In this document: positions 27,098-36,412 of the stretch, one piece after another
Position numbering within the stretch: position 1 is the first letter of the stretch
How the letters are laid out: every line of letters starts with the position of its first letter
NCBI RefSeq assembly: GCF_947503045.1
Contig: NZ_CANNCF010000006.1
Coordinates: 85,452 to 149,451, forward strand
Direction of reading: 5' to 3'
DNA from: an uncultured Tateyamaria sp.
Lineage (GTDB): Bacteria; Pseudomonadota; Alphaproteobacteria; Rhodobacterales; Rhodobacteraceae
Length of the DNA stretch: 64,000 nucleotides
Notes under the pieces: model-generated
Seen by the model: the letters and a program-made list of their open reading frames with translations, nothing else
Databases searched by the model: none
Told to the model about the DNA's origin: nothing
Made by a program: the position numbers and the translations under genes

Positions 27098-28750
27098 TTG
27101 AGCCTCGCCATCACCGCCCCCGTCGGGGACAAGAACCGCATCACCATCGCCGACAAGAAGGGGCAAAAGTTCAAGCCGGTGGCGAACAAGCCCGAAGACG
27201 TGAAGATGGTGCAGCTTTTTCTGATCGCCAACGGCTACAAGGTGCCCATCGACGGCAAGGTCAACGCCTCGGTCATCAAGGCGATCCGTGCCTTTCAGAA
27301 ATCCGCCTGCGGCTTCAAGAAACCCGACGGCATCATCGACCCCGGCGGCAAAAGCTGGAAGGCCGGTTTCGGCAAGCTGAAGACAAAACACGAGGCCAAC
27401 CTCAAGGAACTCGCCAACCGGGTCGAGATCACCGAGAACGGCAAGGTCAAACACATCACCATCAAGGAGTTCGAAAAGCGTCAGGCCGAGATGCTGCGCA
27501 AGTTCTCCAACCGCGCCGACGGGCTGATCGGACAGGCCGAATCCTGGGAAAGCTTTGCCCAAGGCGCCGAAAAGACCATGCAAGGGACCGACGGGTTCAT
27601 GATGCAGATGACGGAATTCACCGTCCGCTGGGCCAACAAGGCCGCTGAACCGCCGTGGAACGCCATTCTGAATGCCCGCAGCGAGGCCAAGTTCCTCAAA
27701 TCCCTGACCACCCATTCCAAGCCGAACTGGGAAAAGATCAGCGCGCAGGAAACCAAGGCGGTCAAGGCCCACAATGCGGGCAAGAAGGCCTTCAAGAAAT
27801 ACATCGATGCCCGCATCGGCACGGCCAGCGCCTTTGCAGGCTCGCTTGAGATTGTACGCGACACGTCATTTACCGTGGTCGAGGTCTATGTCACGGCCCA
27901 GATCGTGATCCAGTCCAAGGGCAAGATCAAACCCTACGAGGCCCAGATCCTCGCCGCCACCACGGTCGAGGGCATCAAGTCCAGCGCAGGACAGGTGGGC
28001 GAGGTTCTGGCAGGCAACAACGTGACCTTCGAGGGGGCCGCCAAAAAGGTGGCGCTCGACATGTTCTTTGCCGGGGCCGGTGCAGCCATCACTGGCAAGC
28101 TCGGCCCTGCCATGGCAAAGAAATTCGCAGGCGATTTCTCGGTGCAGCTGTTTTCCAAACTCGGCACCAGCAAGATCCCCAAAGAGGCCATCGACAAGAT
28201 GATCACCTCTTTCCTGAAATCCGGCGCCGGTCAGGCCTATATGGAAAATATGGCCAAAGAGACCTTCATGCTGCTCAAGACCGGCATCGAAAAGGGCAAG
28301 ATCACCGGCAAGGATTTTCAGGATGCGTTTTTCAAGGCGGCAACTGCGGGCCTGCTCAAGGGGGGCATCGGCAAGGCCCTGTCCAAATTCAGCGCCGACC
28401 GGCCCGCCCGCACAAGCCTTGTGGTGGGCAAGCTGGTCTATTCCAAATACCTCAAGGGCGCGCCCGATTTCCTGCGCAAGCTGTATCCGGACGAGGACAA
28501 CCTGACCAAGGTCCTGCTCAAGCACGGACCCGACATCGCCCAGAACCTTTCGGAAAAGGTCAGCGGCAAGATCACGGAAACGGCCGTGCTCAAGACCGTG
28601 GACATGGCCAGCGGCACCGAGAACGACAAGCAATTGGGCAAGCTTTACGAGGCCGAATTGCGCAAATCCAAGGCGCTGCATGACGAGTTGGACAAGCTGA
28701 TCAAGGACGAGGTCGGCAAGCACTACAAAAAGCTGGAAAAGGCAAACTAG
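27098..28750 (+). CDS. large protein with N-terminal peptidoglycan-binding-like domain
   Basis: A 550-residue protein starting at TTG 27098, supported by GGGAG 8 nt upstream. Residues 30-90 resemble a PG_binding_1 domain (VKMVQLFLIANGYKVPIDGK and then DGIIDPGGKSWKAGFG). Residues 100-270 are helical and Lys-rich; residues 280-450 are Gly/Ala-rich with amphipathic stretches (FFAGAGAAITGKLGPAMAKK) recalling membrane-inserting toxin regions. No signal peptide is present. The VDPGG-type N-terminal module without Sec signal is common in proteins exported by type VI or contractile injection systems, so an effector role is plausible but unproven. No immunity gene is evident downstream. Confidence 0.65.
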   Translation: MSLAITAPVGDKNRITIADKKGQKFKPVANKPEDVKMVQLFLIANGYKVPIDGKVNASVIKAIRAFQKSACGFKKPDGIIDPGGKSWKAGFGKLKTKHEANLKELANRVEITENGKVKHITIKEFEKRQAEMLRKFSNRADGLIGQAESWESFAQGAEKTMQGTDGFMMQMTEFTVRWANKAAEPPWNAILNARSEAKFLKSLTTHSKPNWEKISAQETKAVKAHNAGKKAFKKYIDARIGTASAFAGSLEIVRDTSFTVVEVYVTAQIVIQSKGKIKPYEAQILAATTVEGIKSSAGQVGEVLAGNNVTFEGAAKKVALDMFFAGAGAAITGKLGPAMAKKFAGDFSVQLFSKLGTSKIPKEAIDKMITSFLKSGAGQAYMENMAKETFMLLKTGIEKGKITGKDFQDAFFKAATAGLLKGGIGKALSKFSADRPARTSLVVGKLVYSKYLKGAPDFLRKLYPDEDNLTKVLLKHGPDIAQNLSEKVSGKITETAVLKTVDMASGTENDKQLGKLYEAELRKSKALHDELDKLIKDEVGKHYKKLEKAN

Positions 28751-28794
28751 GGCTGGCCCTTCCCCGCCACTTCTGATGTCACACCGCCCAAAAT

Positions 28795-28819
28795 GGCGCG
28801 CGCCTATGCAGCGCGCGCC
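28795..28819. other. G+C-rich hairpin after the 550-codon gene
   Basis: GGCGCGCGC and GCGCGCGCC form a 9-bp stem with a 7-nt loop. It lies 45 bp after the stop of the 27098 gene. No T-tract follows, so termination is uncertain. Confidence 0.4.
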
Positions 28820-28917
28820 CGTGTCGCAGGCAACACAAGCCCGTCACCCATATTACACCCCCCTTCACAATGCCCCGCTGACTCCCCATCCTGAGGGCAA
28901 CACGAAGGAACATCACA

Positions 28918-30129
28918 ATGCCCACCGAACGCATCACCTTTCCCGGCCACGCAGGCACGCTGGATGCACGTCTTGACCTGCCCGACGGTCCGCATCTGGC
29001 CACGGCGGTCTTTGCCCACTGCTTTACCTGCGGCAAGGACATCCCCGCAGCCCGCCGCGTGGCCGCACGCCTGACGACGCTGGGCATCGCCGTGTTGCGC
29101 TTTGATTTCACCGGGTTGGGGCACAGCGACGGCGAGTTTGCCAACACCTCCTTTACCTCGAACGTGACGGACCTCGCGCGCGCCGTGGACTACCTCAACG
29201 ACCGCGACATGCCCCCGGCCCTGATGATCGGCCATTCGCTGGGCGGGGCAGCCGTGCTCAAGGCCACTGCCGACCTGCCACAGATCAAGGCGGTCGCGAC
29301 CCTCGGCGCGCCCTTTGATCCCGGCCACGTGACCCACAACTTTGCCGAAGCCCTGCCCGAAATCGAAGCCAAAGGTGCGGCGGAGGTCTCGCTTGGTGGA
29401 CGTCCCTTCCGCATCGGGCAGACCTTTGTCGAGGACGTCAAAGCCGAGGCGCTGTCGCCGGCAATCGCAAAACTCAACGCCGCGCTGATGGTGCTGCACG
29501 CACCGGGCGACACAATCGTCGGCATCGACAATGCCAGCCAGATTTTCATGGCCGCCAAACATCCCAAAAGCTTTGTGACGCTCGATGATGCAGACCATTT
29601 GATCACCCGGGCGGAACATGCCGAATATGCCGCCGACATCATCGCCACATGGGCCAAGAAATACCTCGCCCTGAAACCACCCGCCCCGCCGATTGGCGCG
29701 CCCGAAGGGATCGTGCGCAGCTCCGAGGCGGACCCGAACGGCTACCTGCAGGACATCACCCACGGCACGCGACACCACATCCTCGCGGATGAACCGCGCG
29801 CCTATGGCGGCACCAACCAGGGCCTGTCCCCTTACGGGCTGCTCAGCGCCGGACTTGCGGCCTGTACGTCGATGACGATCCGCATGTATGCGCGGCGCAA
29901 AGGCTGGCCGCTGGAACATGTCTCGGTCGATGTGAGCCACAACAAGGTGCACGCTCAGGACGCCGATACAGGCAGCGGCGACAAAATCGACGAATGGAAA
30001 CGGCTGATTTCCCTGCGCGGCACGCTCGATGGTGAGCAACGCGCCCGCCTTCTCGAAATTGCCGACAAATGCCCGGTGCACCGCACGCTCGAACAAAGCT
30101 CAACGGTGATCACCGAACTCGCACCCTGA
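28918..30129 (+). CDS. fused alpha/beta hydrolase and OsmC-family protein
   Basis: A 403-residue cytoplasmic fusion. Residues 1-250 are an alpha/beta hydrolase with nucleophile Ser107 in GHSLGG and candidate acid/base residues in HAPGDTIVG and DDADHLI. Residues 265-400 are an OsmC-like domain with its two redox cysteines (LAACTSMTIRMYARRKGW and KCPVHRTLE). OsmC proteins reduce organic hydroperoxides. The fusion is widespread in proteobacteria; a joint role in lipid hydroperoxide or thioester detoxification is inferred. AAGGAA lies upstream of the ATG. Confidence 0.88.
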   Translation: MPTERITFPGHAGTLDARLDLPDGPHLATAVFAHCFTCGKDIPAARRVAARLTTLGIAVLRFDFTGLGHSDGEFANTSFTSNVTDLARAVDYLNDRDMPPALMIGHSLGGAAVLKATADLPQIKAVATLGAPFDPGHVTHNFAEALPEIEAKGAAEVSLGGRPFRIGQTFVEDVKAEALSPAIAKLNAALMVLHAPGDTIVGIDNASQIFMAAKHPKSFVTLDDADHLITRAEHAEYAADIIATWAKKYLALKPPAPPIGAPEGIVRSSEADPNGYLQDITHGTRHHILADEPRAYGGTNQGLSPYGLLSAGLAACTSMTIRMYARRKGWPLEHVSVDVSHNKVHAQDADTGSGDKIDEWKRLISLRGTLDGEQRARLLEIADKCPVHRTLEQSSTVITELAP

Positions 30130-30239
30130 GAAGAAAGCACCGCGTCCCTCTTCTCTGATTTGAAAAAATCCTCCCCGAAGGGACGGGTGGACATGTGCGC
30201 CGACCGGGCGTGATGCGAGAACGCCGGACAAAGGCACCA

Positions 30240-30280
30240 AAATGAAACGAGGCGCGCAGCCCGGCAGGGATGCGCGCCTC
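30240..30280 (-). terminator. probable terminator of bioY
   Basis: Read on the minus strand, GAGGCGCGC and GCGCGCCTC form a 9-bp stem and are followed by GTTTCATTTT. It lies about 38 bp after the bioY stop. Confidence 0.6.
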
Positions 30281-30317
30281 TCAATCAGATCAGACCGGGC
30301 AGATCAGGTGGGGCAGA

Positions 30318-30917
30318 TCAGCCGCGCGCGCGGCCCACCAGCGCCCATACCCCGGGCAGTACCAGAGCGGCCAGCGCCAGCTTCAGCGCATCGCCAATCA
30401 GGAACGGTGTCAGACCCCAGGCGAGGATCGGTTTGTCCCAGCCATAAAGCTGACCCAGCCACAACAGGCCCGGCACATAGATCAGCACGGTACCGATCAG
30501 CATCGCCAGCGCCATCCAGACAACCGAGCGGTCCCAGCCGCGCTGCGCCAGCGCACCCAGCGCCAACGTGGCCAGCACGTAGCCGACCAGATAGCCGCCC
30601 GTACCACCCATCATGTAGGACAGTCCGTAGGCCTCGGCCGACGAGCCTGCAAACACATCAAAGCCCAGCGCACCGATAATCATGTAGCCAAGGATCGTCA
30701 CCAGACCCAGACGCGCCCCATAGGCGGCCCCTATGGTCAGAACGGCAAATGTGCCCATGGTGATCGGCACCGGCCACATCGGCACCTTGATCTTGGCCGC
30801 CACGGCCAGAACCACGATACCCACCAGAACCAGAACCACCTGCTTGACGCGCAGGGCCACACCCTCATCCGCACCAAGAACGTCGCTCAGCACCTTGTTA
30901 TTCCACGTTGTTTCCAT
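30318..30917 (-). CDS. bioY: biotin transporter BioY
   Basis: A 199-residue membrane protein with about six hydrophobic helices. The BioY signature KIKVPMWPVPITMGTFAVL (biotin-binding loop) and GGTGGYLVGY are clear. BioY is the substrate-binding S component of ECF-type biotin importers and can work alone in some alphaproteobacteria. No bioMN ATPase genes are adjacent. The ATG at 30917 (AAGGCGAG upstream) is preferred to the longer frame from 30962. A biotin operator could not be identified in the short upstream region. Confidence 0.93.
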   Translation of the reverse strand: METTWNNKVLSDVLGADEGVALRVKQVVLVLVGIVVLAVAAKIKVPMWPVPITMGTFAVLTIGAAYGARLGLVTILGYMIIGALGFDVFAGSSAEAYGLSYMMGGTGGYLVGYVLATLALGALAQRGWDRSVVWMALAMLIGTVLIYVPGLLWLGQLYGWDKPILAWGLTPFLIGDALKLALAALVLPGVWALVGRARG

Positions 30918-30997
30918 GAATTCTCGCCTTGTGATGTGAAAAACCTTGCCATCTTGTGCCAAGGTGCCGGGATTTCTGCAAGTGCAAAGGGGGCGGC

Positions 30998-31411
30998 TTA
31001 CCCCGCCCCGGCCCGCCTGAACCGGCTGATCATCACGTAATCCTTGCGCGGCCCACTTACGTCATAGCGCACCGTGAATGCAGGCCAGTCGGAAAAGTCA
31101 TACGTGACCAGATAGGTGTCGGGGTCACAAAAATGGCTGGCCTGCCCGCCCGCAGGCGGCACCTGATGAAAGTCGCGCCCATCCCCAAAACGCACCGACA
31201 AATCCTCGGCCCAATGATATCGCCGCTCTGCCGTCATCGGCGGCGCACCGTCCAGATGCAGCACTCCGGTCTCAAAATACTCTGCCCCGCCGGGCGCCGC
31301 AGACCACTCCGCATGGCCGGAAAAGGATGCACGCGGCCCCGACGCTGGCACAATCTCGCGCGCAATCTCCCAACGGCCCAGAAAATCGGCCAGAACCCGT
31401 TCAGTCGGCAT
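30998..31411 (-). CDS. DUF6314 family protein
   Basis: A 137-residue small soluble protein. The pattern LADFLGRWEIAREI, then RRYHWAEDLSVRFGDGRDFH, ASHFCDPDTYLVTYDF and GPRKDYVMISRFRR fits the DUF6314 family, a lipocalin-like beta-barrel group found in Rhodobacterales; function unknown. The ATG at 31411 fits the family start; the frame is open to 31684 but overlaps the upstream gene. It overlaps the preceding secreted-protein gene by 11 bp, so the two are co-transcribed. Confidence 0.75.
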   Translation of the reverse strand: MPTERVLADFLGRWEIAREIVPASGPRASFSGHAEWSAAPGGAEYFETGVLHLDGAPPMTAERRYHWAEDLSVRFGDGRDFHQVPPAGGQASHFCDPDTYLVTYDFSDWPAFTVRYDVSGPRKDYVMISRFRRAGAG

Positions 31412-31736
31412 AGGCACCGATCGTGATGTCATCGCGCTCTCCGACAAAACGCACCGCCGCCCCGTCCCGCTCAAGCCCGTAACAGGCCCACAGATCCGAG
31501 GGCGGCCACTGGCTGCAATACTGATCGTCCTCGACCCGCCAGTTGCCCCAACTGTCGCGCCCGTTTGTGGTGTAAAGCGTCTTGCCCGAGGCGCGGAAAT
31601 CCTGGGTTGCGTTCTCATAGGCCAGCACACGCCCTTCCAGGGCCGCGCGGATCTCTGCCCCACGCAACACCACCCAGTCCGCATGGGCGATTTGGGGCGC
31701 GCACAGCGCCAAAATCAGGGCAAAGCGTCTCATCAT
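31401..31736 (-). CDS. small secreted protein
   Basis: A 111-residue protein with a signal peptide (MMRRFALILALCAPQIAHAD) and a mature part of about 90 residues holding two cysteines (QYCSQWPPSDLWACYGL) that probably form a disulfide in the periplasm. The WRVEDDQYCSQW and ERDG patterns recur in small periplasmic proteins of this group; no function is known to me. The start at 31736 or 31733 gives the signal peptide directly. It overlaps the DUF6314 gene and is divergent from purB. Confidence 0.7.
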   Translation of the reverse strand: MMRRFALILALCAPQIAHADWVVLRGAEIRAALEGRVLAYENATQDFRASGKTLYTTNGRDSWGNWRVEDDQYCSQWPPSDLWACYGLERDGAAVRFVGERDDITIGAYAD

Positions 31737-31815
31737 CCGGCCTTCATCTTGTCGTCTTGCTGCGCGCAGTCTAAGAGCGCGGCAACCCAACTGACAGTCA
31801 AAAAAGGTGCCGCCC

Positions 31816-33123
31816 ATGATCCCTCGCTATTCCCGCCCCGACATGGTCGCGATCTGGGAGCCGGCCACCAAGTTCCGCATCTGGTTCGAGATCGAGGCCC
31901 ATGCCTGCGACGCCATGGCCGATCTGGGCGTGATCCCCCGCGAAAACGCCCAAGCCGTGTGGAAAGCCAAGGACGTGGAATTCGACGTGGCCCGCATCGA
32001 CGAGATCGAAGCGGTGACCAAGCATGACGTGATCGCGTTCCTCACCCATCTCGCCGAACATGTGGGCAGTGACGAGGCGCGCTTTGTGCATCAGGGCATG
32101 ACATCTTCGGACGTTCTGGACACCTGCTTCAACGTCCAGCTCACCCGCGCCGCTGACCTGCTGGTCGCGGACATCGAAGCACTGCTCGCCGCCCTCAAAC
32201 GCCGCGCGATCGAACACAAGGACACGGTGCGCATCGGCCGCTCCCACGGCATCCACGCCGAACCCACCACGATGGGTCTGACCTTTGCCCGCTTTTATGC
32301 CGAGATGGATCGGAACCTCTCGCGCATGCGCGATGCACGCGCCGAAATCGCCACAGGCGCCATCAGCGGCGCGGTTGGCACTTTCGCAAATATCGACCCT
32401 GCCGTCGAAGAGCATGTCTGCGACCAGCTTGGCCTCGTGCCAGAACCGATCTCCACCCAAGTGATCCCGCGCGACCGCCACGCGGCCTTTTTCGCCACGC
32501 TCGGCGTTGTCGCCTCAAGCATCGAAAACATCGCCACCGAAATCCGCCACATGCAGCGCACCGAAGTGCTGGAAGGGGCGGAGTTTTTCTCCATGGGCCA
32601 AAAAGGCTCAAGCGCGATGCCGCACAAGAAAAACCCGGTGCTGACCGAAAACCTCACAGGGCTTGCGCGCATGGTCCGCTCGGCAGTGATTCCGGCGATG
32701 GAGAATGTCGCGCTCTGGCACGAACGCGATATCAGCCACTCTTCGGTCGAGCGGATGATCGGCCCCGACGCCACCATCACGCTCGACTTTGCGCTGGCCC
32801 GCCTCACGGGTGTGATCGACAAAATGCTGATCTTCCCCGAAAACATGCTCGACAACATGAACAAGTTCCCCGGCCTCGTGATGAGCCAGCGGGTGCTTCT
32901 GGCTCTTACCCAGGCCGGGGTCAGCCGCGAGGACGCCTATACTTACGTGCAGCGCAACGCACTCAAGGTCTGGGAACATCGTACTGATTTCAAAGAGGAA
33001 CTGCTGGCCGACGCGGATGTCGCCGCCGCCCTCAGCCCAGCCGAAATCGAAGAGAAATTCGACCTCGGCTATCACACCAAACATGTGGACACGATCTTTG
33101 CCCGCGTATTTGGCGAGAACTGA
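31816..33123 (+). CDS. purB: adenylosuccinate lyase
   Basis: A 435-residue enzyme catalysing two beta-eliminations in purine synthesis (SAICAR to AICAR and adenylosuccinate to AMP). The fumarase/aspartase superfamily signature GSSAMPHKKNP is present with its catalytic serine; TSSDVLDTC and GRSHGIHAEPTT (general acid His) are the other conserved blocks. The start ATG 31816 has AAAAAGG 8 nt upstream; a GTG at 31807 is also in frame. It is transcribed alone, divergent from the small secreted-protein gene. Confidence 0.97.
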   Translation: MIPRYSRPDMVAIWEPATKFRIWFEIEAHACDAMADLGVIPRENAQAVWKAKDVEFDVARIDEIEAVTKHDVIAFLTHLAEHVGSDEARFVHQGMTSSDVLDTCFNVQLTRAADLLVADIEALLAALKRRAIEHKDTVRIGRSHGIHAEPTTMGLTFARFYAEMDRNLSRMRDARAEIATGAISGAVGTFANIDPAVEEHVCDQLGLVPEPISTQVIPRDRHAAFFATLGVVASSIENIATEIRHMQRTEVLEGAEFFSMGQKGSSAMPHKKNPVLTENLTGLARMVRSAVIPAMENVALWHERDISHSSVERMIGPDATITLDFALARLTGVIDKMLIFPENMLDNMNKFPGLVMSQRVLLALTQAGVSREDAYTYVQRNALKVWEHRTDFKEELLADADVAAALSPAEIEEKFDLGYHTKHVDTIFARVFGEN

Positions 33124-33277
33124 ACCGGCTTGGGCGCAGGACACCTGCGCCATACGGTCCGACCGCTTTTCGATTGAGCAGTAAGGCGCATGCGCATGCA
33201 CCCGCGTCAGAATTGATTTTGAACGCCGCCCGATCTGCTCTACCTTCGTCCCATCTGGAACATGAAGGAGACGACTG

Positions 33278-33442
33278 ATGACGACCAAGACATTCGCCGT
33301 GGCACTTGCGCTCACCCTCGCCCCTGCACTGGCCTTCGCACAGGGCTGCAACTACGGCAAACACGACCAGCAGGCGATGTCCTGTGCGGACGGAACCACC
33401 TATGACGCGGCCTCCAAAACCTGCCTTCCCACAACCGGCTGA
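33278..33442 (+). CDS. small secreted cysteine-containing protein
   Basis: A 54-residue protein (start MTTKTFAVALALTLAPALAF) with AAGGAG 8 nt before the ATG. The signal peptide is likely cut after AFA. The mature peptide of about 33 residues has three cysteines (GCNYGKHDQ, MSCADGTTYD, KTCLPTTG). Such tiny periplasmic proteins follow purB-like genes in several Roseobacter genomes as far as I recall; their role is unknown. The context DGTTYDAASKTC resembles a metal- or glycan-binding knot. Confidence 0.7.
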   Translation: MTTKTFAVALALTLAPALAFAQGCNYGKHDQQAMSCADGTTYDAASKTCLPTTG

Positions 33443-33545
33443 GCATCTATTCGCAGGCTCACGGCTTCGTGATCGCATAAAATGCGGGCGTGCGGGGTTG
33501 TACTGATATCATCAACCCAAGCGCGTCCAAAATCGGAGACCTGAC

Positions 33546-34151
33546 ATGCTACGTACCCTGATCCTGACTACAGCCATCGCCCTGCCCCTCGCCCTGCCCA
33601 CAACCGGCTTTGCCGCTGGCGGCGGCAGCGATGCCAAGCCCAAGAAAACGGAAACCACACAGAACTGCCTGCAGGCACGCCAGTGGGATCCCGAGACCAA
33701 GAAATACGTACGCTTCTCCGAGCCGGTGAACGGCGTGTGGGATGCCGACATCAAAAAATGCGTGCGCCCCGACAAGACGTCCCATCTGGACAGCGACACG
33801 CTGTATAAGGCCGTGCGTGAACTGGCCTATGCGGGCCGCTACAACGAAGCCATTCAGGTCCTCGACCAGATGCCCGAGCAACTGGATGACCGCGTGCTGA
33901 CCTATCGCGGCTTTACCGCGCGCAAGCTGGGCAATCTGGAACAGGCCAACCTCTACTATGAGCAGGCCCTGACGGTGAACCCCGACAACATCCTGGCACG
34001 CTCCTACATGGGTCAGGGCAAACTGGCCGCGGGTGACAAGGTTGCCGCCATGACGCAGCTGCGCGAAATCCAAGAGCGGGGCGGCGCCGGCACATGGGCC
34101 GAAGCGTCTCTGCGCGATGCCATTCAGACCGGATCGACTTACAACTATTGA
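33546..34151 (+). CDS. secreted tetratricopeptide-repeat protein
   Basis: A 201-residue periplasmic protein with a signal peptide (cut near residue 23). It has a short Cys-bearing region (NCLQARQWDPETKKYVRFSE and IKKCVRP), then two to three TPR-like helix pairs from about residue 83 (LYKAVRELAYAGRYNEAIQV, AYRGFTARKLGNLEQANLYYE). The TPR part would mediate protein contact. A role in envelope assembly is inferred only. It lies about 80 bp before the fliG-like gene in the same direction. Confidence 0.75.
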   Translation: MLRTLILTTAIALPLALPTTGFAAGGGSDAKPKKTETTQNCLQARQWDPETKKYVRFSEPVNGVWDADIKKCVRPDKTSHLDSDTLYKAVRELAYAGRYNEAIQVLDQMPEQLDDRVLTYRGFTARKLGNLEQANLYYEQALTVNPDNILARSYMGQGKLAAGDKVAAMTQLREIQERGGAGTWAEASLRDAIQTGSTYNY

Positions 34152-34228
34152 TCCCCATCCCGGTCATCGGTTGAGAGTTTTTCAACCATTGCCTGCCAGA
34201 ACTGTCGCAAACAGCTTTTAGGCAGGAC

Positions 34229-35299
34229 ATGACCGAACTGGTACCTATGTCCGCCGCCCCTGCGCTGATGCAGTCGGGCGGCGGTTCTTCTTTACCGACC
34301 GTACGTCTCAGCCGCCGGGCAAAGGCGGCTATCGTGGTGCGTTTGCTGCTGAACGAGGGCGCCGATATCCCGCTTGAGGATTTGCCCGACGAGTTGCAGG
34401 CCCATCTGACCAAGGCGATGGGGGCCATGCGCGTGGTCGATCGCGACACGTTGCAGGCCGTGGTCGCCGAATTCGCCGAAGAGGTTGAGCGGATCGGCCT
34501 CAGCTTTCCCGGCGGCATGGCCGGTGCGCTCAACGCTCTTGATGGCAAGATCAGCCCACACACCGCCGCCCGCCTGCGCAAAGAGGCCGGCGTGCGCGAA
34601 AGCGGCAATCCATGGGCCCGGATCAAGGCGATGGACAGCGATATCCTTGTGCCCGTGATGGAACATGAAAGCATCGAGATTGCAGCCGTCATGCTCTCCA
34701 AACTCGATGTGACCAAGGCTGCTGCCCTGCTGGGCAAACTGCCCGGCCCCCGCGCCCGCCAGATCACCTACGCGGTGTCCAAGACCGGCGCGATCAGCCC
34801 TGATGCTGTGGAACGCATTGGCCTGTCGCTGGCGAGCCAGCTCGATTCCCGCCCTGTCAGCGCCTTTGACGACGGCCCGGCCGAACGGGTCGGAGCCATC
34901 CTGAACTCCACCACGTCGATGACACGCGACGATGTGCTGACCGGCCTTGATGAATCCGATCAGGGCTTTGCCGACGCCGTGCGCAAGGCGATCTTCACCT
35001 TCGGCAACATCCCCGACCGCATCGCGCCGCGTGACATCCCGCGCGTGCTGCGCGACATCGATCAGGGCGATCTGGTCACGGCGCTGGCCGGTGCTGGCAG
35101 CATGGGCATGGAAAAAAGCGTGGATTTCATCCTCGAAAACATGTCCGCGCGCCTTGCCGATCAGCTGCGCGAAGAGGTGGCAGAGGCTGGCACACCCAAA
35201 ACCGCCGACACGGACGCGGCCATGTCGGCCATCGTCACCAGCATCCGCGCGATGGAGGCGTCGGGCGATCTGATGCTGGTCAGCCCGGATGAGGACTAG
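34229..35299 (+). CDS. fliG: FliG-like flagellar motor switch protein
   Basis: A 356-residue protein. The middle (about 145-235) and C-terminal (about 240-345) parts fit FliG_M and FliG_C: SIEIAAVMLSKLDVTKAAALL, ERVGAILNSTTSMTRDDVLT and IPDRIAPRDIPRVLRDIDQG, then ENMSARLADQLREEVAEAG. In FliG, C-terminal charged residues contact the stator and the middle binds FliM. The N-terminal 60 residues are divergent. No other flagellar gene is near, so it is a solitary copy; it may be the motor FliG of this strain or a paralogue. A hairpin GTGGATG/CATCCAC follows at 35315-35334. Confidence 0.72.
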   Translation: MTELVPMSAAPALMQSGGGSSLPTVRLSRRAKAAIVVRLLLNEGADIPLEDLPDELQAHLTKAMGAMRVVDRDTLQAVVAEFAEEVERIGLSFPGGMAGALNALDGKISPHTAARLRKEAGVRESGNPWARIKAMDSDILVPVMEHESIEIAAVMLSKLDVTKAAALLGKLPGPRARQITYAVSKTGAISPDAVERIGLSLASQLDSRPVSAFDDGPAERVGAILNSTTSMTRDDVLTGLDESDQGFADAVRKAIFTFGNIPDRIAPRDIPRVLRDIDQGDLVTALAGAGSMGMEKSVDFILENMSARLADQLREEVAEAGTPKTADTDAAMSAIVTSIRAMEASGDLMLVSPDED

Positions 35300-35525
35300 G
35301 CATTGCGGATCGCGGTGGATGGGCGGTCATCCACGACCGACCCCATGGCGGGTCAGCAAATTCGTGGCCCTCACTGACTGACCCAACGCTGTAGCACGCC
35401 CGTTCTTGGCTGCTTCCACTTGCACGCCGACAGGCCGCAACAATCGGGTCAGTCCTTCACTGCAAAGCCTTCGCCAGACCACACCGCCCGTTCCCTTCAC
35501 CACCCAAACCCCCTATGCCAAGCGG

Positions 35526-36398
35526 ATGAGTCAGCACGCCCCTCCTCCGACCCGCGCCATAGTGCTGGCTGTCTCTGCGATCTTCTGCTTTTCCCTCATG
35601 GATACCGCCGTCAAGGCGGTCAGTCCGGTGACCGGCACCGTCCCTGCCCTCTGGGCGCGTTACGCGGGGCAGATGATCATCGTGATCCTGCTGGTGGCGC
35701 CTCGCCTGCGTCAGGTCACCCGCAGCCAATATCCCAAACTTCAGATCGCCCGCTCGGTGCTGTTGATGCTGGCCACGTTCTTCTTCTTTCTGGCGCTGGG
35801 GCAGATCGGGCTGGCGGATGCAACGGCCGTGATGATGATGAACCCGCTGCTGATCACGCTCGGGGGCGCACTGTTTCTGGGGGAGGCGCTGGGACCGCGC
35901 CGCATCTTCGCGATCCTCGCGGCCCTGCTGGGCGCACTGATCGTGATCCGTCCAGGCAGCGAGGTGTTCCAGCCCGCCAGCCTTTTGCCCCTCGTCGCCG
36001 CCTTCTGTTTTGCCAGCTACACGCTGATCACCCGCCGCCTTGGCCCGGACGAAGACGTCTGGACCTCGCTGTTTTACACCGGCCTCGTAGGTGCTGTGAT
36101 CCTCAGCGCGATTGTCCCCTTTCACATGCCCGCCCTCGATTTGCGCAGCGGCGCGCTGCTGGTGATGATCGGTGCTGTGGGCACGGCCGGGCAGCTCATG
36201 CTGATCCGCGCGCTTTCCCAGGCCGAGGCCGGATTGCTGGCCCCGTTCAATTACAGCGGAATCGTCTTTGCGGTGGTCTTTGGCTTTGCCCTCTTTGACG
36301 AAGTGCCCGATGCGCTGACCCTGCTGGGCGCGCTTGTGATCGCGGGGGCGGGGATTTATGTCTGGCATCGCGAAGCGCACGCACCCGGCGGACGCTGA
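35526..36398 (+). CDS. DMT-superfamily (EamA) transporter
   Basis: A 290-residue inner-membrane protein with ten hydrophobic helices in two EamA repeats. IFCFSLMDTAVKAVS and ADATAVMMMNPLLITLGGAL are typical of the first repeat, GTAGQLMLIRALSQAEAGLLAPFNY of the second. Such proteins export metabolites or drugs; the substrate cannot be read. The ATG 35526 start drops a 40-residue upstream extension with no family likeness. It precedes the acyltransferase gene by 14 bp, probably in one operon. Confidence 0.88.
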   Translation: MSQHAPPPTRAIVLAVSAIFCFSLMDTAVKAVSPVTGTVPALWARYAGQMIIVILLVAPRLRQVTRSQYPKLQIARSVLLMLATFFFFLALGQIGLADATAVMMMNPLLITLGGALFLGEALGPRRIFAILAALLGALIVIRPGSEVFQPASLLPLVAAFCFASYTLITRRLGPDEDVWTSLFYTGLVGAVILSAIVPFHMPALDLRSGALLVMIGAVGTAGQLMLIRALSQAEAGLLAPFNYSGIVFAVVFGFALFDEVPDALTLLGALVIAGAGIYVWHREAHAPGGR

Positions 36399-36412
36399 AA
36401 CACAAGGTGGCG

